A DNA stretch of 64,000 nt. It comes from Apostichopus japonicus. Its lineage: Eukaryota; Echinodermata; Holothuroidea; Aspidochirotida; Stichopodidae. Each line of letters begins with the position of its first letter. The stretch's first letter is position 1. The stretch lies in contig NC_092567.1 of assembly GCF_037975245.1 (NCBI RefSeq), forward strand, positions 25,898,376 to 25,962,375, read 5' to 3'. The notes under the pieces were generated by a model. That model worked only from the letters and a program-made list of their open reading frames with translations. It was not told the origin of the DNA and ran no database searches. The translations under genes and the position numbers were made by a program. This document shows positions 34,297 through 44,022 of the stretch, in pieces.

Positions 34297-36403
34297 GGAG
34301 TCATCGAAAACTCCAGAACCACAGGACAATTACAGCGATGTATTTAAAGGACTTGGTTGTTTGCCAGGTAAAGTGACACTCAAAGTAAAAGAAGGTAGAA
34401 GGCCAGTAGTTCACCGGCCCGTATAGTTCCCATTGCAATGAGAGAAGATGTAAAGGAAGAGCTTAAACGTATGGTTGATTTATATGTGATAGAGATGGTC
34501 ACTGAACCAAGTGATTGGGTTAGTAGTATGGTAACTGTCATAAAACCTGATAGAAAGAGGGTACGGATATCTATAGATCCAAAAAATCTGAATGAGGCAT
34601 TAGACAAAGTTCATTATCCGATGAAAACAGTGGAAGAAATCCTAACTAGGCTTCCACAAGCTAAAGTTTTTAGTACTTTGGATGCAAATTGTGGGTATTG
34701 GCAGTTGGCCTTAGATTCAAAAAGTTCAAAATTATGTACTTTCAACACACCGATAGGGAGGTATAGGTACAAAAGGTTGCCTTTCTGGATTAATGCTGCC
34801 CGGAAATATTTCAAAGAGTCATGACCGAATTATTCGATAAGCTAAGTGGTGTAGAAGTCATGATGGATTACATAATTGTGTGGGGAGCTGATGAGGCTGA
34901 GTATAAAATAGGCTACAAAATGTCTTGCAAAGATGTCAAGAAAACAATCTAAAACTAAACATAGACAAGTGTAATTTTATAGTCAGTGAAGTCAAATTTA
35001 TTGGTCACATATTGACATCAAATGGTATAAAACCTGACCCAAAGAAAGTAGAGGCAATTCAGGAAATGCAGCCTCCAACAAATTTAACTGAGCTAAAGTG
35101 ATTTCTGGGAATGAAACACTATTTTGATAAGTTTATTAAGAATTTATCAGCTATCTCTGAACCTTTGAGAGTGCTCCTCGGTAAAGAAACAATATGGACT
35201 TGGAAAAAGAACAGGAAAAAGTTTTCAATTCCCTGAAAAAATTGACAACTGAAACTCCAGTACTACAGTATTTCGACACCAACAAACCTGTAACAGTAAG
35301 CGTGAATGCTTCGAAAAGTGGGGTTGGGGCTGTACTACTGCAAAATAAAAAACCAGTTGCATATACATCGAAAACGTAATCGTGTAATCGTTTAAGACAT
35401 CAAAACCAAAAGGAGCCATTGATGAAACATGAAAGCCCATTGCGCCCATGGCAAAAAGCTGGAACAGATCTCTTTGTGTATAATTCAGACACCTACGTAG
35501 TAATGGTAGACTATTACTCCAGTTACTTTGAGGTTTAGAAATTATCCAAGACTAAGTCAAATCAAATAATTCAGTTTTGTAAACAACAGTTTGCTAGATT
35601 CGGTATCCATAGCATAGTATAGTCTCTGACAATGAGCCACAGTATTCATCTGTTGAATTCAAGGAGTTTAGCAGAGCATATGGCTTTAAACATGTCACAT
35701 CTTCGCCATTGTGTCCTCAATCTAATGGTAAGGCGGAGAAGGCGGTTCAAATAGCTAAGAACCTAATTTGCAAATCCAAGCTTTCTGGACAAGACCCGTG
35801 TATAGCTTTGCCTAATTATAGAAACTCTCCCCAAGAAGGAGTCGACTCGCCGGTACAAATGTTAATGAGCCGACGAACCGAAACACTACTTCCATCTTCA
35901 CCCGTCCTGTAGAAAAGCAAACACCAAAGAATATTCAAAAGAAATTCAAGAAAAGGTCCCACAATCAGGAGAAGTACTATAACCGTGGTGCTAAGTCTTT
36001 GCCCCCATAAGTGTTGGAGAGTCAGTGAGTGTCAGATTTGGCAAAGAAGGGAAACCTGCAATGGTAGTTGCCAAATCTCCCCATCCCAGATCATATGTTA
36101 TTCAAATTGGTTTCAGCAATATCTAAGAAATCGTAGAGGACGAACAGAACGGTGTAACCGCTTTAATGCAAGGATTTGCTATCCAAAAGTCAAGAAAAGT
36201 TCATCAAATGGCATAATATTTGACCTTTTTTGAAAACAATGAGGTTTTATACTCACTGAGATGGATCCACATAAGAAGTGTGGACTTTATCCAACTTTTA
36301 TTCATGTATTTATATATTTTTAAATTTTAATGATTCTTTTTGTAATTGATATATTTACATTTATATTTCAGTTGTGGAAGTAATAACAGACTGTTAAAAA
36401 GCG

Positions 36404-38569
36404 ATGGCAACTAACTCGCTGGATGATGAAATATTTCAGATAAAGCAGCATCACGAGAACATAGGTTGCCATGGAAACATTCGAGAATACAAAGGTATCA
36501 AGTTAATAACAAAAATGTACTGAATATCACGAGAAAATGAACGCATGTTGACCCTTTGGCTAGAAAAAGTGACCGCAGCGGCGAGAACCATTGAACCCTG
36601 TGGCGAGAACCATTGACCTCTGTGGCTAGAACCATTGTCTCATGTGACCTGTTTTTCTTTGTAACTTGACGATCTTTCTATAGCCTCGACTAAAATCTCA
36701 TATCATTACTTTTTACAGTCATGATAAATTTGTTCAGTCTTTGTGTGTTATGTACCGCATATTCCAGTATTTGAATATTTTGAATGAAGCGGCACTTCTT
36801 GATTACTTTTTTGCAACCATACGGCACCTACTAATTACATTTCTCTTAATTTATCAATAGCAAAAGGGTACTTTTTTTTTACCTTACCTAAAAGGAAGGT
36901 GGGGAAGGGGGAGGGACTTCTCATTTATGAAAAAGCACGTTAAGACTGCGGGAGGGGTAGGGAAGGGAAGGCCCAATTCTGAGGAACTCAAGTCCCATTA
37001 AGTCAAGAATCGGACTCCCCTCGTCCTCGGTTGTACTGGGCTTGGACTTAACTCAGACTCGGACCAAGTGGACTCAAAATCGGCTCGGACTCGAAATAAA
37101 TCTCATAGTCGGCTCTCGTGATTAGTGGATTCGTCTATTCTGGGGAGAGAAGTCTGTGTTGTTTATTAAAATTATTGTCTGTCTAAGCTTTCAAAAGTTA
37201 GCAAATACCAGTCGAAACCTACCTTTATCAAAGCAAAAGAAACGAAAGTGGAGAAAGAAAAAAATGTTATGCATTAAGTAAGCATCAAGCGTTTGTTAAA
37301 GATTATGCTTGGTTCTTTATCTCTCATATTATTCAATAGGAACATACAATTATGAAATCTCCTTGGCTGTTTATATAGTTCTCTTATGGTTCTCCAATGA
37401 AGCACACTCATTCAGTGAATCATAAAGAAGTCCCTTTAGTTGTTATTTTATTGCGGTACCGATTTATTAATGAAAATTAATCCCATTTCACTTTGTTCAT
37501 AGATGATGATGGAAACGTGAAGGGATATTTCTGTTCCCATTGTAAGGAGGAATGGCTTGCACATACAGAGAACAGGAACCGACTTAACGTCGTTGGATGT
37601 CAACACGTTGCACACCATATCGTACCGTCCTTCTGTTGTATGCAGGTTTCCGACACGGGTAACTTTATCAAGTGGAAGAATATAAAAGAAACGACTGGAG
37701 GGTTGAAGAAAGGAGATCAGGTGGCATGGTTGCGACCAATTATGGGGTACTGGCACCATGCCATCGTTGAGGAAGTATCAGATGATTCTATTGAAGTGAT
37801 AGAGTGGTCATCTGGCGTTTGTTCATGTAGTAAAATTCGCAGAAATACCAGAAAGAAACAGGATCTGTGTGGAAACTGTGGTTACAGTCCGATGTACAAG
37901 GCTTATTATCCCAAAGAAGTAGAACAACTTAATCCTCCTGAAGTGGTTTTGATGAGAGCTAGAGCACGCTTAGAAGACACTGGATATGATCCATACTCCG
38001 ATAATTGTGAACATTTCGCAACTTATTGTAAAACAGGTCTGCATCGCTGTAATCAGCTCCACCAACTGACGATAACTCTGTCTGCCTGGATCAGTAGGAT
38101 TGTTTTAAGTGTCTTACATATGGTAATCGTCGTTTCATTCTCGGAAACGATAGAGATGGTTGCAGGCAACAACAAGCATTGGCTCGGCGCCATAATATTG
38201 GTCGCTTCCGAGATTTTGTACCAGATTGTCGTGGTAGGTGTGATTTATTACTATGATTCTCCTAAGGAGGGATTTCGAACGGATGGAGACAAGAAAGAGT
38301 CGCGCGCATGTAAATGCGCGTCACTAAAGACTGTCTTACAGTCTGTCCTGTTTGTGAGTTTTGTCATTGCCGCGAATGTCGCTTTGCTGGAAGCCTTGAA
38401 TGAAAAGTATGGACCATGGTCAGAAGCAAAGATAGCAGGTGCAGAGATTGGGCTCGGCGTTGCTGGAGGAATGGTCGGTAACATTGTAGGGTTCTTCCTC
38501 TTTGCATTCATTCCTTATCGTGGTTGTAGAAACGAAATACCAGTTTCAGAAGTAGCCGTTGTTACTTGA
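36404..38569 (+). CDS. LRAT-domain membrane protein, paralogue 2 (two coding exons)
   Basis: Coding exons are 36404-36494 and 37503-38569, giving 385 residues. The phase-1 junction is the same as in paralogue 1, and TTATATTTCAG also precedes the first coding exon (from 36372). GDQ replaces GDH, so the first signature histidine is glutamine here, while the HH pair and the NCEHF cysteine motif remain. Five extra residues, including two cysteines (CSCSK), lie between the WS and RRNTRKK stretches. The four C-terminal membrane segments are kept, and by eye about nine residues in ten are identical. If the GDH histidine is catalytic, this copy may be altered or inactive. If the following histidines serve, it may be active. 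The intron is 1008 bp, against 1481 bp in copy 1. Confidence 0.9.
36540..36645. repeat. Short remnant of the intronic minisatellite
   Basis: Three or four diverged units of GAGAACCATTGAACCCTGTG type, at the position of the two-dozen-unit array in paralogue 1. Confidence 0.85.
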
Positions 38570-38659
38570 TATGCAAAAGATATCATTTTCGCATTTACTA
38601 CTTGGAGTGAATTTTAAGTCATAAGCCATTCGGTTCCCCAACATGTACATGATACTGCT

Positions 38660-38765
38660 GCTTAGTGACGATGACGATGACGAACATGATGATCATCATG
38701 ATCATGATCATGATAAGGAGAATGATCATGATAAGGACGATGATCATAATAAGGAGAATGAGAAA
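38660..38765. repeat. GATCAT/GATGAC simple repeat
   Basis: GATGACGATGACGAACATG followed by ATCATGATCATGATCATG and related words. Low complexity. The overlapping open frames on both strands are artefacts. Confidence 0.9.
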
Positions 38766-38865
38766 TAGATTTATAAAAGCGCTAACTGTCTTCAAGGTTA
38801 ATATATACATAGTTTACTTACACATATCGTTGTATTTCATCGGGAGCGACTAAGAGTGCTGGTTA

Positions 38866-39207
38866 TTGTTCCATAAAGGTCCCACCACATATATCTCCGG
38901 TTTTACAACAGATGCGGTAGGTTGTCAACTCTTACATCCTCATATTGACTTTAAACTTATAATTACTTTCAAAGTTCTCAATATTCTTGCTCCACCATAT
39001 CTTTACAAACTTAATTCAGCGATATTTTTTTCCCGGTTTCCTTGGTTCATCTACAAAGAATATTGTTCACAAACCAAAATAGAAGCTTTGTTCATATATG
39101 ATCGTAGATTATTATCTGTTGCAGCTTATGAACTATGGAAAAGACTTCCCACGGACATTAAAGCATCACCTAATGTCAACACTTTTAAAATGAAACTTAA
39201 TACTTAA
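38866..39207 (+). mobile_element. LINE C-terminal remnant
   Basis: One open frame shows DFKLIITFKVLNILAPPYLY, RRLLSVAAYELWKRLPTDIK and NTFKMKLNT. This is the usual C-terminal end of L2/CR1-like LINE proteins. It is 5'-truncated, and no tail repeat is evident. Confidence 0.85.
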
Positions 39208-39297
39208 CGCCACTGAATATTGCTTGGATATTATAACGTTGTTTGATTTATTCAAATGTATAGTCTGAAATTCTTTGGGTGACTGCCATGATGACAT

Positions 39298-39543
39298 CAG
39301 GCACGTAGCGAAGGAGAGCGAAGGGGCGACCGCCCCCCCTTCCCTTGAGGAAATTTTGTTTGTATGTTTTTATAATATCGCTAGTAATTTCAAAATAGAA
39401 AATGCTTAGATGCAACTTACAAGGCCCTGGAAGTGCCATTTCCAGCGATCTGGGAGGCAGTTTCGGCCAATATTTTCTTGTACGCTTCCCGCCAACTCAA
39501 GCTGGTGCTACGCTTAGATAGTTATTCATGTTCGTTAGTCACG
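39298..39543. mobile_element. MITE of the CAGGCGCGTAG family, right end lost
   Basis: It starts CAGGCACGTAGCGAAGG and carries the reverse core module at about 39415-39525. It stops after GCTTAGATAGTT without a right inverted repeat. A hAT-like element is inserted immediately beyond it at 39552. Confidence 0.8.
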
Positions 39544-39551
39544 TCAACAGC

Positions 39552-40642
39552 CAAGGGCGGCGGAAGCACTTTTAATCTGGGGGGGGGGGGGCACCAACGT
39601 CGAAGGGCACTTTGCAGAAATTCGATTGGACTGACACAGCCTGATATTTAGTACCCTTTATAACTCTTATTGTATTATCTTATTTGCGTATACACATCAA
39701 TGCATCAACGCCCCCCCCCCCCCCCTTCAAGGAAACAATGCATACTAGCACTGCAATATCCAATGTGCAAATTGGGAAACAAGGAACAAGTTTTCTTTCG
39801 AGACAAAATGAGGTGGAATCATTATAAAGTCCAAGTCCCTGCACACGCTATCGATACATGCATGAAAGCAAATGAAATATGTCAAAATACAAAAGGATGG
39901 GGTAGGGTTATGGGATATTTAAACTCTACTCAATATTCATAGTAGGCTATAAATGGCTTCTGCTTATTACAAAGTCACAATGTAATATAACAATGCATTT
40001 TTGGAAATGCTTTAGGATTTTTTTGGCATATTGAATATGCATAGGGGCACTCACCAGAATGTTAGAAGCCTTGTGGTAGTAAAAATAGGAGTAGGAGGTG
40101 GGGGGAGGGGGGGGGGGCTGCAGCCGCCCTCTAATCAAACATTTTTGTGAAAATTCTGGCAATATGCTGAGAATTTTTCGGGCACCTACTGAAAGAAAAA
40201 GAATTTGCTATGTGCTTTTCAATGGTTTAACTGATATTATGATCATTATTATTGTAACGACTTTCCCACCCAATAGTTATAACCAATATGGAAGGGTAAA
40301 AACACGGCAAATGATAGTATGTTATTGGCATGCGATGTAATAACTGACGCATGCCTATGTGATATGCACATTAACATTTTGAGCGCGCGCGGAGTGCGCG
40401 AAAAAATTTGGGTAATATTTTTCGGGCAAGTCGTTACAGCCCCCCAAATCAAATTGGGCTCCTACGCCTATGATAGTAAACACCTAAAACTTCCCGAAAT
40501 ATTTCATTCGACGTGGGTTTCGCTTTGTAAACTCTCTTTTTATTTAGAAATTTTTATGTAGAAAAAGGGCACATTTTTGACCTGAGGAAAAGTGGGGGGC
40601 ACGTGCCCCCTGTGCCCCCCCCCCCCGGTTCCGCCGCCCTTG
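39552..40642. mobile_element. 1.1-kb hAT-like element with CAAGGGCGGCGGAA termini
   Basis: The left end is CAAGGGCGGCGGAAGC. The right end in reverse is CAAGGGCGGCGGAACC. TCAACAGC flanks both ends (39544-39551 and 40643-40650), an 8-bp duplication typical of hAT. No transposase is seen. Inside are G/C runs and pieces related to 4000-4115 (GCGCGCGGAGTGCGCG; ATATTTTTCGGGCAAGTCG), so it contains an older nested element. Confidence 0.9.
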
Positions 40643-40699
40643 TCAACAGCATACGGTCATCATATTGAATATTATTTCATGTAACCAAGATTATACTGC

Positions 40700-40960
40700 T
40701 TACGTAAGCTGAATTCTTTAAATATAAATCCAGATATTCTCGCCATCTTCTATAACTCCATTATCTGTATAGTGTTTGGACCTATTGTATTACTTGTTGG
40801 GAGGTAATGCGGGAAAAACCAGCATAAAGGTTCTGGATGTTGTTATTAAACGTGCTGGTAAAATTATTAGGAAAGTCTGCCGTCAGTGGCCTCGGTCTAC
40901 TAGAATTGTGAACGAGACAAGCTGCTGTCCGTGTGAAAAGATCACAGTCACCCATTGCAC
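40700..40960 (+). mobile_element. LINE coding remnant
   Basis: Two frames read NPDILAIFYNSIICIVFG and then GNAGKTSIKVLDVVIKRAGK with IIRKVC. This resembles the region after the RT in CR1/L2-like LINEs. A frameshift lies near 40800. The element is cut by the inverted-repeat insertion at 40987, and a LINE-like 3' end resumes at about 42355-42540. Confidence 0.72.
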
Positions 40961-40986
40961 AACCATCATACCAGCCGTATCATTGC

Positions 40987-42203
40987 GGAAGCCACTAAAT
41001 ACTAACCCGCGTAGCGGCTCGGGTCAGATCCCGAGCGAGAATGATCTCACCTGACGTCACAGTCTTGCATAACTACGTAGATGCACATGTTGTACATTTC
41101 ACGTGTATAGTGCGGGTACGACCTCGTGTAACACGTACGAATTGCCGGGCCAAGTCCCGCTCTCGATTAAGTAAAGGAGGGGAAATAGGAGACAAATACA
41201 CAAATATCCAAACGTTTCACGGTTTATTCTTGACATTTTAAGTTAACAAATGTATATAAGAAAGCTGCAATAAATAAAGTACTGTTGTATTTATCTTTAT
41301 ATCTTAAGTATAGCAGGTCTCACAAGTTATTACACACAGTTAACTAACCTCCAAGACCTGGTTGTGTACATCTATCATTTTAAAAACTGTGAGTACCGTT
41401 TAAAACCCATATATCTATCTTCATCTCAAGTAACAGGTCTCACAAGTTATTACATAGCGTCAACTAACCTCCTAGACCTGGTTGTGTACAAATATCAAAT
41501 TTAAAAGCTGCAAAATTCACTTCAAACGTTTAGATCTATCTTCATCTCAAGTAACAGGTCTCACAAGTTATTACATTAGAGTCAACTAACCTCCAAGACC
41601 TGGTTGTGTATATCATTTTAAAAACTTCAAGTACCGTTTAAAACCGCTTTTATATCTATCTCTATCTCGAGTAGCAGGCCTCACAAGTTGTTACATAGAG
41701 TCAACTAATCTCCAAGACCTGGTTGTGTATATATATCATTTTAAAATCTGCAAGTACCGTTTAAAACCGCTTTTATATCTATCTTTATCTCGTAGCAGGC
41801 CTCACAAGTTGTTACATAGAGTCAACTAACCTCCAAGACCTGGTTGTGTACATATATCATTTTAAAATCTGCAAGTACCGTTTCAAACCGCTATTATATC
41901 TATCTCTATCTCGTAGCAGGCCTCACAAGTTGTTACATAGAGTCAACTAACCTCCAAGACCTGGTTATTTACAAATATCATTTAAAAAACTACAAGTACC
42001 GTTTCAAACCGCTGTTATATCTATCTCTATCTCGAGTAGCAGGTCTCACAAGTTGTTACATAGAGTCAACTAACTTCCGAGACCTGGGCAAAATAACGTT
42101 ATTCGGGAACCGAGAGCGCCGAGCACAGTTGCACCCGAAACCGAGTTCCGAGGGCACTCGAAATGGTCCGACCGGCTGTAGGGGTTAGTATTTAGTGGCT
42201 TCC
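40987..42203. mobile_element. Inverted-repeat element carrying a 120-bp tandem array
   Basis: GGAAGCCACTAAATACTAAC at the left end is matched perfectly, inverted, by the right end at about 42184-42203. Similarity continues weakly inward (AGCGGCTCGG / AGCCGGTCGG). The interior is mostly the array at 41230-42090. No transposase or clear target duplication is seen. Confidence 0.75.
41230..42090. repeat. Seven-unit tandem repeat, period about 120 bp
   Basis: CAGGTCTCACAAGTTATTAC or CAGGCCTCACAAGTTGTTAC recurs near 41314, 41431, 41555, 41675, 41795, 41917 and 42041. Each is followed by CAACTAACCTCCAAGACCTGG and AAGTACCGTTTAAAACC. Neighbouring units are highly similar, so the array is fairly young. 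Confidence 0.95.
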
Positions 42204-42354
42204 TATCAATTGCTCGTAGCGGTAGATTGAGGTCGCTGACGTCACACGCAAATAGACATCGTTCTTCGTTTATAGGCACTGTCATGCATTAGTGTTCACA
42301 ACAAGAACTTCACGGGGTATGGGGGGGGGGGGGGGGGTGGCCGTTCCACTTAGT

Positions 42355-42540
42355 TGCGCTGTTGGAGCTAGTTATTGTATATTTTGTTTAGACTGCATAT
42401 AACTGTTGTATATTATCAATGTTTTTTTGTATTTTGTATCATTCATTGTATCAATGTTCTTTGTATTTTATATTAGTCATTGTATGCTCACCGTAGATAT
42501 GTAATTTCCTTATGGGATTCAATAAAGTTGACCTACATAC
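42355..42540 (+). mobile_element. LINE 3' UTR-like tail
   Basis: AT-rich TTGTATATTTTG-type words end in TTCCTTATGGGATTCAATAAAG. That phrase is typical of CR1/L2-like LINE 3' ends and contains an AATAAA signal. It is probably the 3' part of the element whose coding remnant is at 40700-40960. Confidence 0.55.
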
Positions 42541-43514
42541 TTACGTCAATGAGGTGGATTCTGAAGGCATATTTAGACTTTTAATTAGCTCTTCAATTAG
42601 TTCTCAATGCAAGATTGGGCTAATAAATACTTTTTATTGGGTTGTGTGGGTGCAAAGGGGGCTGTACACTACCTGGCTGAATCTAAATGAGAAAAGAACA
42701 AAGAAAAGTCCGACAGTACAATTCCCCGACCGAGGGTGGAAATACCCCTGCCCCCCCCCCACCCCCATATTACTTATGCCACTGTAACACTATACTAATA
42801 TGTATCTGACACACCTCGGATGCGATGTTGATTTCTGGTGGGAAAAGGGTGGGGGTGCTGAGGGAACTTAGGAAAACAGAAGGCAACTCAAGGGATAAAC
42901 ATTGCAGATAATCACAAAAGAATTCAAGAAACTCTACCTTTCGCTTTAATTCATTTTTATTCGGAACTATACAATAATTTGTGACATCACAATGAACCAC
43001 AAAGCCAGACCGATATTGTAATTGCATATTTTCCTTATTTGAGTCTTTGTGAATATAAATGCGGTGATAAGAATGTATGCCTTGCTTTCATTTTTGTTTT
43101 ACCAATTTTGTATTAAGTATCATTGTTATTTAATTACTTAAAATACAATATATTGTAACAAAATGTGTTTGTGTAGTTCCACCTACGACACTACTTTGGG
43201 TAAATTAAAAAGGTTCTGGCCAAAAGAAATTTTTTCCTGTGACCAAATGTAGGGTTAAAATCCTCTCAAATAAACTCATTTTGGTTAATCATAGAATATA
43301 AACATGAAATTTGTAGTTGACAAGGCAGGAAAACCAACTTAAAGCTGGGGCAGAATAATCACCATCAAATGGACAGGAAAATTTATTATGAAAACTTGTT
43401 GAATTTTTCTCTGTTGAGCTTTAAAAGGCTTTTGTTGAGTTCATTACATTGATGTATTGAGGGTTGCATTACATTTCCAAGTAATATTGTGTACAATTGT
43501 GTACACAAATGTGA

Positions 43515-43515
<1 letters not shown>
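42541..43515. other. Intergenic DNA without a supported gene
   Basis: No coding or mobile sequence recognised. C-runs lie near 42752 and a G-run near 42850. Confidence 0.45.

Positions 43516-43582
<67 letters not shown>
43516..43582. repeat. TA microsatellite
   Basis: An almost pure (TA)n of about 65 bp, interrupted by one ACAT. The overlapping YIYI open frames are artefacts. Confidence 0.97.
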
Positions 43583-43584
<2 letters not shown>

Positions 43585-43867
43585 ACTGTTCTTGATTTTC
43601 CAACTCATTACGATTTTCATTTATATATATTAATTTGCCTTTGTCGTTTACCTCCATTGCATAAACATAAAGTCTGTTCAAAGTATCTCTTTCGAGATCC
43701 GGCTTTCGGAATCACAAATGATTTCGAGTTGGATAGCATCATGTTTGATCTCTAGAGTAAGGCAATATATGTCACCAAAAACAGAACTAGTATTGTTCGA
43801 TACAGGTGACAAACGCCTACAGTGGAATGACGACCTTCCTTACCGGTTTCGAACCTCTGGACATACA

Positions 43868-44022
43868 ATCAGCGTCCATAGCCTAGTGGTTAGGGTGTCC
43901 GCGCGCGAACAGAGCGGAAGGCCCGTGGTTCGAATCCCGGTGGAGGCTGAAAGTGTTTTCACTCTTCTTGATTTTTCAACTCATTACGATTTTCATTTAT
44001 ATATATATATATATATATATAT
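43868..44022 (+). mobile_element. tRNA-derived SINE ending in a TA tract
   Basis: The A box TAGCCTAGTGG is at 43879-43889 and a perfect B box GGTTCGAATCC at 43927-43937. A short body follows (CACTCTTCTTGATTTTTCAA, CTCATTACGATTTTCATTTA), ending in (TA)n. The same body and TA tail occur, headless, at about 43583-43632. TA microsatellites here may therefore stem from SINE tails. Confidence 0.85.

Larger units (their letters stand above)
30437..36133 (+). mobile_element. Degenerate Ty3/gypsy-type LTR retrotransposon interior, split by other insertions
   Basis: The order gag, protease, RT, RNase H, integrase is retained. Gag starts near 30437 and has a Cys/His nucleocapsid-like region near 31285-31380. 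The protease motif LDTGSQCN is near 31605. RT has FSTLDANCGYWQL near 34670. RNase H VSVNASKSGVGA is near 35300. The integrase C-terminal half, with SNGKAEKAVQIA, is near 35720. Breaks: a 113-bp LINE scrap in gag (30641-30753), a 2.4-kb transposon between protease and RT (31873-34296), many stops and frameshifts, and one RT catalytic aspartate replaced (MMDYIIVWG near 34861). No LTRs were recognised. The right edge abuts the duplicated block. Confidence 0.9.
36134..38605 (+). repeat. Segmental duplication, copy 2, piece d
   Basis: It begins at AGGACGAACAGAAC, matching copy 1 near 5133, and runs through the second LRAT gene to about 38605. In copy 1 the 5200-5580 region is longer and differs, so copy 2 has lost a few hundred bases (between about 36200 and 36240) or copy 1 has gained them. 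Confidence 0.88.

Noticed and set aside
41041-41241. Frame with CRE-like TGACGTCA words nearby, considered as a promoter
   Set aside because: The TGACGTCA words belong to the inverted-repeat element and no gene starts there.
43386-43755. YIYIYI frames on both strands
   Set aside because: They are translations of a TA microsatellite.
43870-43945. Possible genuine tRNA gene next to the TA tract
   Set aside because: The head continues into a SINE body repeated 300 bp away, and the acceptor stem does not close.
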